From the NCBI GenBank assembly GCA_963738445.1, contig CAVTWS010000011.1, positions 372,001 to 436,000 on the forward strand: a DNA stretch of 64,000 bases, written 5' to 3'. The notes below the pieces were generated by a model. The model ran no database searches and was not told the DNA's origin. It saw only the letters and a program-made list of their open reading frames with translations. Positions 54,531 through 64,000 of the stretch are shown piece by piece (the stretch's first letter is position 1; each line of letters starts with the position of its first letter). The DNA is from CAVTWS01 sp963738445. Lineage in GTDB: Bacteria > Actinomycetota > Acidimicrobiia > Acidimicrobiales > SHLQ01. The position numbers and the translations under genes are program-made.

Positions 54531-55466
54531 GTGCTGCTGGAGCTCGGAGATCATCGGTTCGACGTGACCCATCGCGCCCTGGTGATGGGCATCTTGAACC
54601 GCACGCCGGATTCGTTCTTCGATCAGGGCACCTACTTCGACTTCGACTCGTTCGTCCGCAAGGCCGAGGGGCTGGTCGAGGCCGGAGCCGACTTCCTCGA
54701 CGTCGGAGGCATGAAGGCCGGCCCCGGTCCGGAGGTGTCCGTCGCCGAGGAGATCGATCGAGTCGTGCCGGCGGTCGAGGCGCTCGTGTCGAGGTTCGAT
54801 CTGCCCATCTCGGTCGACACGTTCCGGGGTCAGGTCGCCCGCGCGTGCTACGCCGCGGGCGCCGTCATCGGCAATGACATCAGCGGGTTCGCCGACCCGG
54901 AGTATCTGCCCGCCGCGGCCGCTCATCAGGCCTCGGTCGTCGTATGCCACATCCGTCTTGCTCCCCGCGTCCCCGATCCGCACCCCGAGTACCGAGACCT
55001 GCTCGACGACGTTCGCGACTTCCTGGCCGAGCGGGCGTCGTGGGCCGAGGCGGCCGGCATCCCTCGCTCCCGGATCATGGTCGATGCCGGGCTCGACCTG
55101 GGCAAGACCGAACCCATGTCGGCCGAGCTGCTCCGGAACTCCGACGACCTCGTCTCCCTCGGCTACCCGGTGTTCCTCTCCGCATCCAACAAGCGGTTCC
55201 TCGGCGTGCTCACCGACACCGAGGTCGACCAGCGACGCGAGCCCACCGCCTCGGCCCACGCGCTGGGCATCGCTCTGGGTTGCCGGATCCTCCGGGCCCA
55301 CGACGTGCGCGGATCCCGACGGGTGGCGGACGTGATGGCCGAGATCCTGGCGGCGCGAGACAGCTACGAGGCCGCCCACGGCCTCGGCTCCGCCGGCCCG
55401 GCCGTGATCGGCGACCGGGCCCGCATGCGACTCGTCGCCTCGGCTGCCGGAGGAGCCGCCCGATGA
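54531..55466 (+). CDS. folP: Dihydropteroate synthase family protein, FolP2-like
   Basis: The 311-residue TIM barrel has DHPS motifs VMGILNRTPDSFFDQGTYFD near residue 18, GADFLDVGGMKAGPGPEVS near 50, ISVDTFRGQVARA near 92 and the late SASNKRFLG near 220. It differs from canonical FolP: NRTPDSFFD replaces NVTPDSFSDGG, and the loop is as in mycobacterial FolP2, a paralogue for which DHPS activity has been questioned. GTG 54531 follows TAGGGT by 7 nt. The stop overlaps the holA ATG. Whether it is the cell's true DHPS cannot be decided here. Confidence 0.85.
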   Translation: MLLELGDHRFDVTHRALVMGILNRTPDSFFDQGTYFDFDSFVRKAEGLVEAGADFLDVGGMKAGPGPEVSVAEEIDRVVPAVEALVSRFDLPISVDTFRGQVARACYAAGAVIGNDISGFADPEYLPAAAAHQASVVVCHIRLAPRVPDPHPEYRDLLDDVRDFLAERASWAEAAGIPRSRIMVDAGLDLGKTEPMSAELLRNSDDLVSLGYPVFLSASNKRFLGVLTDTEVDQRREPTASAHALGIALGCRILRAHDVRGSRRVADVMAEILAARDSYEAAHGLGSAGPAVIGDRARMRLVASAAGGAAR

Positions 55467-56480
55467 CCGTCCTGCTGATCCGGGGCGACGACGGCGTCCT
55501 CATCGGCGATGCCGTGCGCCAGGCCGTGGCCGAAGCGGTCGGCGCCGAGGACTCGAGCCTCGTCGTCGACGAGCTCGACGAGGATCGGCTACGAGGCGAC
55601 GACAGCTTCCGCATCGCCCCGCTCGTGGACGCCGCCCAGACGCCGCCGTTCCTCACCTCCAAACGCGTCGTGGTCGGCCGGCACCTCGGTCGCTTCACCC
55701 GAGCCGACGACATCGCGCCCCTTGTCGCGTACCTGAGCTCACCGTTGCCCACGACCGACCTCGTGCTCGTGTGGGAGCGGGGCGTGAACCCGAAGCAGGA
55801 CCGGCTCGGAGCTCCTCCGAAGTCACTTCTGGCCGCGGTCGCCGAGGCCGGCGGCTCGGTGATCGAAGTCGACGTACCGACCCAGGCGGCCGCAGCGGGG
55901 AAGTGGCTCGACGAACGCCTCGACGACTCGGCACTGGCCTTCTCGGGCGCGGCCCGGCGGGCCGTCGGCGAGTCACTCGGGGAGGATCGATCGAGGGTGC
56001 TCGCGCTCCTCGAGGTGCTGCAGTCGACCTACGGGCCCGGCGCCCGTCTCGAGATCGACGATGTCGAGCCGTTCCTCGGCGAGCGCGGCTCGGTCCCGCC
56101 CTGGGAACTGACCGATGCCATCGCCGAGGGCGATCGGGTACGAGCGCTCGACGCGCTGCATCGGATGATGGGCGCCGGGGACCGTCACCCGCTCCAGATC
56201 ATGGCCACGTTGCACAGCCAGTACGCCCGGGTGCTCCGCCTCGACGGCGCAGGCGCCCGCGACGACAAGGCGGCCGCCGCGCTGCTGGGCATGAAGGGTT
56301 CTACCTTCCCGGCCAAGAAGGTGCTCACCCTCTCCCGGAAGATGGGCACGCAGAACGTGGCCCAGGCGATGCGGTTGCTGGCCCAGGCCGATCTGGATCT
56401 GCGCGGCGACGAAGGACTGGCCCGACACCTTGGTGCTCGAAGTCCTGATCGCCCGGCTGGGCAGTCTCCACCGCCGCTGA
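55463..56480 (+). CDS. holA: DNA polymerase III delta subunit, frameshift at the C-terminus
   Basis: HolA is the wrench of the clamp loader. The 5' part shows the typical start VLLIRGDDGVLIGDAVRQAV, the mid region PPFLTSKRVVVGRHLGRF and the helical C-terminal domain ELTDAIAEGDRVRALDALHRMMGAGDRHPLQIMATLHSQ split over two signatures, then RKMGTQNVAQAMRLLAQADLDLRGDEGL. After DEGL one extra C in the run at 56421-56423 shifts the frame. Removing it gives LVLEVLIARLGSLHRR and TGA 56478-56480. The gene is followed convergently by rpsT, the usual neighbour. Confidence 0.9.
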
Positions 56481-56512
56481 ACGGCGCGGGCCGCGGGAGA
56501 GCGGCGGAGAGC

Positions 56513-56781
56513 TCAGGCTCTCGGTGCCGGCCCTGGCCAGACGCTTCATGAGGCGGGACTTGCGGCGGGAGGCGGCGTTCTTGTGGATGACGCCCTTGGT
56601 GGCGGCCTTGTCGATCTGGCGCATGGCGAGCCGGGTGAGCCGGCAGCATCCTCGCCCCCGAGTCGGTCGCCGTGACGGCCTGCTTGACCCGGGTACGCAG
56701 CTCGGACCGCACGGCCTTGTTACGGGCGTGCGCCTTCTCGTTGGTCCGGTTGCGCTTGATCTGGCTCTTGATATTCGCCAC
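56513..56781 (-). CDS. rpsT: 30S ribosomal protein S20, frameshifted
   Basis: The minus strand encodes MANIKSQIKRNRTNEKAHARN from GTG 56781, which is diagnostic of S20, then AVRSELRTRVKQAVTATDSGA. Near 56640-56660 the frame shifts (two bases appear to be missing). The next frame continues with MRQIDKAATKGVIHKNAASRRKSRLMKRLARAG, two signatures of the S20 C-terminal half. The stop is uncertain; TGA at 56513-56515 fits if one more base is missing. S20 is about 87 residues. The shifts belong to the low-quality stretch described in the findings. Confidence 0.82.
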
Positions 56782-56965
56782 GGTGCTCTGCTACCTACAT
56801 CGTTCTCGTGCGGAAAACCCGAACGAGCATAACGCAGCGGCTGGTCGAACCCACCCGCTGGTGCTCGGAGGCTGGTGCCCTCGGCCCCGGGGCCGTCCCG
56901 GTGGGGCGGCGTGAGGTCGAAGCTAGCCTCGGACAGGCCCCCTCCGCCCTCAAACCACGGTACCC

Positions 56966-58759
<1,794 letters not shown>

Positions 58760-58876
58760 GCCGGCGAGCGTTCCCCGCCACGACCCTCACGCCGGGCCCG
58801 CCGGCCCAGCCGGTCCAGGGGGAACCCGACGGGACGGTATGCTGCGCGTGACTTCCGGGTAAACGAGGGCATCAGC

Positions 58877-59880
58877 ATGCTCGACGATCGCAAGGCATCG
58901 ATCCTGCGTGCGGTAGTGCAGGAATACATCGAGACCGCCCAACCCGTTGGTTCTGGTCGCATCGCCTCGACCGCCGGGGTCGCCGTGTCCCCGGCGACCA
59001 TCCGCAGCGAGATGGTGGCGCTCGAGGACCAGGGGTACCTCCATCAGCCCCACACCAGCGCCGGTCGGGTCCCCACCGAGAAGGGCTACCGGTTCTACGT
59101 CGACGAGATGACGGGTCCGGCTCCGCTCGATCGGGCCCGTGAGGAGACGATCCGCGACTTCTTCCGGCGCACCCACGGCGAGATCGAACGGGTGCTCCAG
59201 GACACCAGCGGTCTGCTGGCCCGGTTGACCGACACCACCGCCATCGTGGTGGGCCCGATGCCCGACGCCGTGCGGATCCGCACCGTGCAGCTCATCGACC
59301 TGACCACCGAGTTGGCGCTCGCCGTCGTCGTCTTGTCGAACGGCTCGGTGGTCAAGAGCACGCTCGACGTCCCCGCATCGACCGGGGCCGAGGAGCTCGG
59401 CCACGTGGGGCGGTACCTCGAGGCGAGTCTTCGCGGCCAGGCCCTCGGGTCGATGCACGCCGACCTCCTGCCCCCCGCTCCGAACCCGCAGGTCGCCGAG
59501 CTGGGCCGCCGGGCGGTCAGCGCCATCGCCGCCGAAGCCGATCACGAAGCCCGGGTGTACGTGGAGGGCGCGATCGCGTCGCGAGCGCGTTCGAAGCCGT
59601 GGAGACCGTTCGTCAGGTGCTGGGCATCCTGGAGAAGCAGCTCGTCGTCGTCACCTTGCTCCGTGACGTGATCGACCGTGGCCTGAGCGTGGCGATCGGG
59701 TCCGAGACCGGTGTGGCGCCCCTGAGCGAGTGCGCCGTCGTCGTGGCGCCATACGAGGTCGAAGGCGAGGCAGTCGGTACTATCGGTGTGCTCGGACCCA
59801 CTCGGATGAACTACCCCCAGGCCCTGGCCGCCGTGGCGCTCGTCAGCCAGAGCCTCGGGCGTCGCCTGAGCGAGGGCTGA
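58877..59880 (+). CDS. hrcA: Heat-inducible transcription repressor HrcA, one frameshift
   Basis: HrcA represses class I heat-shock operons at CIRCE elements. The N-terminal winged helix is intact (RKASILRAVVQEYIETAQPVGS, then VSPATIRSEMVALEDQGYLHQPHTSAGRVPTEKGYR in two blocks) and the GAF-like middle domain follows. Near 59580 one C is missing. Restoring it joins to SAFEAVETVRQVLGILEKQ and the closing IGVLGPTRMNYPQALAAV. The total of about 334 residues is normal. ATG 58877 has GAGGG upstream and TATGCT lies at 58838. It precedes dnaJ, as in most actinobacteria. Confidence 0.9.
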
Positions 59881-59933
59881 CACCGGCGGGCTCCGAGTGG
59901 AGTTCGATCCTCTCCCGTTCGACGAGACCCACC

Positions 59934-61046
59934 GTGAGTGACCGCGACTACTACGAGACCTTGGGCGTGGGCCGGGAGGCCACCGCCGACGAGATCAAAC
60001 GCTCCTACCGCCGGATGGCACGCGAGCTGCACCCGGACCGCAACCCTGGCGACGCTGATGCCGAGGCTCGGTTCAAGGAGCTCGCCCGGGCCTACGAGGT
60101 CCTGAGCGACCCCGAGAAACGGGCCCGGTACGACCGCTTCGGCTCGGCCGACGCCAGCGCTGGCGATCCCTTCGGGGGTGGCCTGGGCGATCTGTTCTCG
60201 GCCTTCTTCGGCGGTGGTAGCCCATTTGGCGGGAACGGTGGCCGAGGCGGCCGCCCCGCCGGCGAGGATCTCGAGGTCATCCTCGATCTCGACCTGTTGG
60301 ATGTCATGACCGGCGGTCCTCAGACCGTCAGCGTGCGCACCGCGGTCCCCTGTGACCCGTGTGAAGCCACCGGGGCCGCTCCCGGGACCTCCGCTACCAC
60401 GTGCGGCGAGTGCCGCGGCTCGGGTCAGGTACGGAGGGTCCGGGAGAGCTTCCTCGGCCAGATGGTCAGCTCCTCGGCGTGCCCGACCTGCCGGGGGGCC
60501 GGTCAGGTGATCGCCGATCCCTGCGGCGAGTGCCGCGGCCAGGGTCGCGTCATCGTCGAGGGCAAGGAGTACACGGTCGACGTGCCCTCAGGGGTCGACA
60601 CCGGGTCCACCCTGCGGCTGACCGGCCGCGGTGCGGCCGGCCCGCGCGGCGGGGGCTTCGGCGACCTGTACGTGCACATCCGGGTGCGGGCCCACCCCGA
60701 GTTCGAACGTGATGGCGCCGACCTCCTCCATCTGCGGCGGGTGTCCTTCGCGCAGGCCGCCCTCGGGATGCACATCGACATCGACACCGTCGAGGGGGGT
60801 GTCGAAGCCATGGATCTGCCGGCGGGCACCCAGTCGGCTTCCGTCTTCCGGATCCGGGGGGCCGGCGTGCCGCGCCTTCAGGGTCGCGGGCGAGGCGACC
60901 TGCTCGTCGAGATCGCCGTCGAGACCCCGGCCGATCTCACCGACGAGCAGGAGGCGTTGCTGCGTCAACTGGCCGAGCTCCGGGGCGAAGCGGTCGCTCC
61001 GCCCGAGCACGGCCTGCTGTCCCGGATCAAGTCCGCGTTCCGCTGA
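59934..61046 (+). CDS. dnaJ: Chaperone protein DnaJ (type I)
   Basis: DnaJ stimulates DnaK ATPase and binds unfolded proteins. The 370-residue protein has the J domain with HPDRNPG near 33-39, a Gly/Phe region, and the zinc domain with four motifs CDPCEATG, CGECRGSG, CPTCRGAG and CGECRGQG (about 140-205). The two beta-barrel client-binding domains follow. GTG 59934 is chosen because the canonical start DYYETLGVGREAT follows. It lies 53 nt after hrcA. dnaK and grpE are not nearby, so this is the dnaJ2-type copy. Confidence 0.96.
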   Translation: MSDRDYYETLGVGREATADEIKRSYRRMARELHPDRNPGDADAEARFKELARAYEVLSDPEKRARYDRFGSADASAGDPFGGGLGDLFSAFFGGGSPFGGNGGRGGRPAGEDLEVILDLDLLDVMTGGPQTVSVRTAVPCDPCEATGAAPGTSATTCGECRGSGQVRRVRESFLGQMVSSSACPTCRGAGQVIADPCGECRGQGRVIVEGKEYTVDVPSGVDTGSTLRLTGRGAAGPRGGGFGDLYVHIRVRAHPEFERDGADLLHLRRVSFAQAALGMHIDIDTVEGGVEAMDLPAGTQSASVFRIRGAGVPRLQGRGRGDLLVEIAVETPADLTDEQEALLRQLAELRGEAVAPPEHGLLSRIKSAFR

Positions 61047-61053
61047 GCGACCC

Positions 61054-61752
61054 GTGCTCCCCATCACCAGCAAGGGTCCCCACGTCATCGTGGCGTCGCT
61101 CGATGTGGTCGAGCTCGACGACGAGACCGTTCATCACCTGACTCGGGTCCGGCGCCTCCGGCTCGGCGATCCCATCACGGTGAGTGACGGGCGGGGTCGG
61201 TGGGCGGAGGGCCGCTGGGCCGGGCAGACGGTGGAGCTGACCGGCCCTCCCGTGGAGGTGGCGCGCCCGACGGTCACGGTGTCGGTGGCGTTCTCGCTCG
61301 TCAAGGGGGGCCGGCCCGAACTGGTCGTGCAGAAGCTGACCGAGCTCGGTGTCGACCGCATCGTGCCCTTCGTCTCGGAGCGCTCCGTCGTGCGCTGGGA
61401 CGAGGTGCGCGGGACCCGTCATCATGCGAGGCTGACCCGCGTCGCCCGGGAGGCCGCCCAGCAGAGCAAGCGGATCTGGCTTCCGGAGGTCGAACCGGTG
61501 ACCTCGTTCGCCGACCTCGCCGGCCGCGCCGGGGCGGTCGTTGCGGATCTCGTCGGCGGCCCGCTGACGGGTGTGCCGGAACTGGTCCTCGTCGGTCCCG
61601 AAGGGGGCTGGTCGGAGGTAGAGCGGGAGGCCGGTCTGTCCTCGGTGAACCTCGGCGACACGGTGCTGCGGGCCGAGACGGCCGCGATCGTCGTCGGTGC
61701 CCTGGTGTGCGCTCTGCGTGGGGGCCGTGTGGCTGCTGTTGGCGACGGGTGA
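61054..61752 (+). CDS. rsmE: 16S rRNA (uracil-1498-N3)-methyltransferase RsmE
   Basis: RsmE methylates U1498 in the decoding region of 16S rRNA. The 232-residue SPOUT methyltransferase starts with a PUA-like domain (HHLTRVRRLRLGDPITVSDGRGRW) and ends with the knot: LVVQKLTELGVDRIVPF, SERSVVRWD, LVLVGPEGGWSEVEREAG and LGDTVLRAETAAIV. GTG 61054 is the first start in frame, 8 nt after dnaJ. It commonly follows dnaJ in actinobacteria. Confidence 0.95.
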   Translation: MLPITSKGPHVIVASLDVVELDDETVHHLTRVRRLRLGDPITVSDGRGRWAEGRWAGQTVELTGPPVEVARPTVTVSVAFSLVKGGRPELVVQKLTELGVDRIVPFVSERSVVRWDEVRGTRHHARLTRVAREAAQQSKRIWLPEVEPVTSFADLAGRAGAVVADLVGGPLTGVPELVLVGPEGGWSEVEREAGLSSVNLGDTVLRAETAAIVVGALVCALRGGRVAAVGDG

Positions 61753-61810
61753 CGCAGCGCGTTCACCGGTTCACAGTCCGTACCGGTTGCATCGCCCTGA
61801 AGGACCTGCG

Positions 61811-61816
61811 TACGCT
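61811..61816 (+). promoter_or_regulatory. -10 box (TACGCT) upstream of the BldD-like regulator
   Basis: TACGCT matches the window-wide hexamer but lies about 120 nt before ATG 61939, leaving a leader whose sequence includes short inverted stretches. A developmental regulator with a long leader could be controlled there. Confidence 0.4.
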
Positions 61817-61938
61817 GACGCCCCGTTGGAGCCATACGGAGCGCGGTCGAAAGAACGCGCTGCGCGCCGGAACTCCCCGCCGTGGGGAGGGACCTCGGGG
61901 GAGGTCCGGTGGAGGGGCTCGGGCCCGTGGAGGACACC

Positions 61939-62493
61939 ATGACGATGACCGATGAAGACGTGCTACTGGCCTCCGATCCGTACAGCCGCAAGGTCGGTGA
62001 GCGTCTCCGGGCCATCCGTCGTCAGAAGCGGCTGTCGCTCCAGGAAGTCGAGTCGGTCTCCCGCCAGGAGTTCAAGGCGTCGGTCCTCGGCGCGTACGAA
62101 CGGGGTGAGCGCGCTATCTCCGTTCCGCGGTTGCAGCGGCTGGCCCGCTTCTACAGCGTGCCGGTCGACCAGCTGTTGCCGTACGACAACGCCCCCGATT
62201 TCGGGGTCGAGGCCGATCTGGTGATCGACCTCACCGATCGCCCGACACGGGCCTCGTCGGCGCCGGTCACCATCGACCTGGCCCGGCTCGACAAGCTCTC
62301 CGGCCCGGAAGCCGACATGCTGAATCGGTACCTGACGATGATCCAGGTGCAGCGCCAGGACTTCAACGGGCGGGTCCTGACCGTCCGACGGGACGACCTC
62401 CAGGCGCTGGCCGCCATCCTCGGTACGAGCGTCGAGGGCGCGGCGCCGCGGCTCGATTCCCTCGGCCTGTCGTACAAACCCGTCAACAACTGA
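61939..62493 (+). CDS. BldD-like XRE regulator with c-di-GMP-binding box
   Basis: The 184-residue protein has an N-terminal HTH_XRE domain (YSRKVGERLRAIRRQKRLSLQEVE, then VLGAYERGERAISVPRLQRLA, about residues 15-80). The C-terminal domain is similar to Streptomyces BldD. The key c-di-GMP signature R-x-D-x8-R-x-D-D is present as R139-Q-D141 and R150-R-D-D153, within RQDFNGRVLTVRRDD. In BldD a tetramer of the second messenger dimerises the protein to repress development. ATG 61939 has GGAGG 6-10 nt upstream. It is monocistronic. Orthology to BldD is inferred. Confidence 0.85.
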   Translation: MTMTDEDVLLASDPYSRKVGERLRAIRRQKRLSLQEVESVSRQEFKASVLGAYERGERAISVPRLQRLARFYSVPVDQLLPYDNAPDFGVEADLVIDLTDRPTRASSAPVTIDLARLDKLSGPEADMLNRYLTMIQVQRQDFNGRVLTVRRDDLQALAAILGTSVEGAAPRLDSLGLSYKPVNN

Positions 62494-62563
62494 TCCCGTC
62501 TCGCCGTCCCGCCTCTCCGCCGGCCCCATTTGGCTCGCGGGTTCCGCCGGGTCGAGCGTGACG

Positions 62564-63304
62564 TCAGGTCGCCGAGCGGGCCGCCCCGGCTTCGAGGATG
62601 CGTCGGGCGTCGGCGAGCTCCTCGATGAGCCGGCTGGCGGCGATGGGATCGCCACCGGTGTCCGGGTGGATGGTGCGCAACCGGTTCCGGAAGGACGATT
62701 GGATGTCGCTCCGGGTGAGCCGGTGGCCGTTCGGCGGGGCCAACCCGAGCAGGTCGCGGGCCCACAGCTCCGGGTCGATGTCCCGGCGCTGCTGGCCGAA
62801 CGCGGAACGACCCCGCCCGCCGAGGTGGGCGACGAACGCCGCGTCGACATCGCCCTCCCAGGCCAGAGCCCGACGAAGGACCTGCGCCGTGCGGTTCCGG
62901 GCCGGTGCCGGGAGCCGGTTCAGGGCGTACACGGCGGCCAGGGACTGCTGGATCGCCGAGCCATTGCACTCGAGGTCGAACACGATGTCGTCCGGGCGGC
63001 CGCTCCGGCCGGCCCACAAGCGTTGCGTGCTGCGGGCCAGACCGTGGCGGGCATCCTCGAGGCGGTGCCGGAGGCGGGGCTGGGGGATGCGGCGGTCGCT
63101 CTCCACATCGGCGATGAGGACCGAGAGATCGTCGCGGTGGTCGTCGTCGAGCAACCGGGCATGGGCCGACAACACCGCGCCGAGCAGCACACCGCCGTAA
63201 CCGGGCGCGCTGACGACGGGGAGGTCGGCGATACCGATGGCCACTCGGCGGACCGGCACTGCAGGGCGGGAGTGGTACACCTCCAAGACGGCGAGGGGCG
63301 GCAC
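62564..63304 (-). CDS. Protein with C-terminal J domain
   Basis: The 246-residue protein carries a J-domain-like segment at its C-terminus: LTRSDIQSSFRNRLRTIHPDTGGDPIAASRLIEELADARRIL, written here as one run of two helices around the HPDTGGD loop. The N-terminal 170 residues, with ALNRLPAPARNRTAQVLRRAL, match no domain I recognise. In most J proteins the domain is N-terminal. GTG 63304 is 7 nt after TAGCGT. It probably recruits an Hsp70 to a specific partner, but the partner is unknown. Confidence 0.75.
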   Translation of the reverse strand: MPPLAVLEVYHSRPAVPVRRVAIGIADLPVVSAPGYGGVLLGAVLSAHARLLDDDHRDDLSVLIADVESDRRIPQPRLRHRLEDARHGLARSTQRLWAGRSGRPDDIVFDLECNGSAIQQSLAAVYALNRLPAPARNRTAQVLRRALAWEGDVDAAFVAHLGGRGRSAFGQQRRDIDPELWARDLLGLAPPNGHRLTRSDIQSSFRNRLRTIHPDTGGDPIAASRLIEELADARRILEAGAARSAT

Positions 63305-63311
63305 GACGAGG

Positions 63312-63317
63312 ACGCTA
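63312..63317 (-). promoter_or_regulatory. Leaderless -10 box (TAGCGT) of the J-domain gene
   Basis: On the minus strand TAGCGT is followed by 7 nt and GTG 63304. Confidence 0.5.
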
Positions 63318-63363
63318 CCGGCGGCGCGCCCACGCCGGTGCGGCCGGGCGGGTCACGGCGGGG

Positions 63364-63996
63364 TCATCCGGACGTCGGCGGACCGGCGTCAGGCAGTTCG
63401 AGGATCTGGCCGGCGTAGATCAGGTCGGGTTCGTCGGGATCGACGAGGCGGTCGCGGTTGTGGTCGGTGAGGCGCCGCCAGTAGGTGGTGGTCTCGGAGT
63501 CGGTGGACGGGCGCCCCCACCGATCGAGCAGCGTCTCCTCGGCGATCGACCAGAGGTGATCTCCGGGGCCGACCGTCCACGTCTCCATCGGTGCGTCGGC
63601 CAAGACGGGTTCCGCTACCGGAGTCGGGCTGCTGACCGCCGGGGCAACGGTGATGGACGGGTCGGGCAGGGTCGTGTCGGTCGGCGCGGGATCGATCAGG
63701 ACGAGTGTCGGTGCCATCGGGGTTTCCGGCGGGTCGGTGGGCGGCTGCGCCGTGGTGGTGGGAGCGGTCGTGACCGTGGCCTCCGACGGTGGGGCGGCCA
63801 CGGTCGCGATACCGGACCCCGGTGGGACGAGCGCCGGTGCGACGACACCCATGGCGAGGCCGGTGGCCGTCGCCCCGACGCCGATCCGGAGGAGCATCGG
63901 GGGTACGAGACGCGCCAGCACCAGGGTGCGCCCCACCATGGCCGCCACCGTGACGCACCCGCACGCGACGACGACGTACCAGCACGTGGCTAGCAC
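63364..63996 (-). CDS. LysM-domain membrane-anchored protein (may extend past the window edge)
   Basis: At least 210 residues are encoded. An N-terminal hydrophobic stretch suggests one or two membrane segments, then a Pro/Thr linker (about 60-135) leads to a C-terminal LysM-like domain: WTVGPGDHLWSIAEE, YWRRLTDHNRDRL and LIYAGQILELP. LysM binds peptidoglycan, so the protein probably sits at the wall. The frame begins at GTG 63996, four bases from the window edge, so the true start may lie outside. It is the only wall-binding protein at this end. Confidence 0.78.
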   Translation of the reverse strand: MLATCWYVVVACGCVTVAAMVGRTLVLARLVPPMLLRIGVGATATGLAMGVVAPALVPPGSGIATVAAPPSEATVTTAPTTTAQPPTDPPETPMAPTLVLIDPAPTDTTLPDPSITVAPAVSSPTPVAEPVLADAPMETWTVGPGDHLWSIAEETLLDRWGRPSTDSETTTYWRRLTDHNRDRLVDPDEPDLIYAGQILELPDAGPPTSG

Positions 63997-64000
63997 CGCG

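Noticed and set aside
58760..58876. CIRCE operator for HrcA
   Set aside because: No TTAGCACTC-N9-GAGTGCTAA or close variant was seen in front of hrcA or dnaJ.

Overview
This 64 kb window is very GC-rich (by eye about 69-70 %) and reads as a chromosome segment of a high-GC actinobacterium, most likely an Acidimicrobiia-type lineage (inference). The reasons are the actinobacterial order of housekeeping genes, frequent GTG starts, a BldD-like regulator, a SigK/RskA-type sigma/anti-sigma pair next to a fasciclin lipoprotein, and F420-type flavin oxidoreductases. There is no rRNA, CRISPR array, transposase or phage gene.

Layout. 0-3.6 kb: end of a secreted Thr/Pro-rich protein, apbE, a ferric-reductase-like membrane protein, a small monooxygenase with a Gly/His-rich insert, and a frameshifted HNH/DUF222 gene. 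3.7-9.2 kb: tRNA-Gly, tig, clpP, clpX, folC, ndk. 9.3-15.6 kb: the elongasome set mreB-mreC-mreD-mrdA-rodA. 15.8-22.3 kb: the radical SAM/DUF2344 pair, rng, a large modular pilin-like gene, rplU, rpmA. 22.3-28.9 kb: dgt (minus), a TadE-TadE-TadG operon, obgE, proB. 29-34 kb: pspA and murJ (minus), diverging from a MoxR ATPase/VWA pair. 34-38.6 kb, all minus: anti-sigma, ECF sigma, fasciclin lipoprotein, class II DAHP synthase, group-2 sigma-70. 38.9-45.2 kb: nadD, a LytR_C protein, rsfS, purU, tRNA-Ala, leuS. 45.3-50.8 kb, minus: an accessory block of glutamine amidotransferase, two LLM flavoenzymes, a secreted lipase and an aminoglycoside-phosphotransferase-like protein. 50.9-61.8 kb: thioredoxin, comEA, comEC, folP-like, holA, rpsT (minus), lepA, hrcA, dnaJ, rsmE. 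61.9-64 kb: a BldD-like regulator, a C-terminal J-domain protein and a LysM protein (both minus).

How it fits together. The backbone (tig-clpP-clpX-folC-ndk, mreBCD-mrdA-rodA, rng-rplU-rpmA-obgE-proB, nadD-rsfS-leuS-comEA-comEC-holA-rpsT-lepA-hrcA-dnaJ-rsmE) is the familiar actinobacterial core. Accessory genes for pili, envelope stress, flavin chemistry and lipid metabolism are dropped between its blocks.

Four patterns run across the window. (1) Seventeen genes start 6-10 nt after a TA(G/C)NNT box without a ribosome binding site, which points to leaderless transcription. (2) A dispersed hairpin repeat with 9- to 13-bp arms is present three times, each near the 3' end of a gene. (3) Several short tandem repeats expand beside or inside genes, including an in-frame repeat in comEC. 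(4) Frameshifts are rare over most of the window but dense between 56.4 and 59.6 kb (holA end, rpsT, lepA, hrcA), which looks more like a low-quality consensus stretch than biology.
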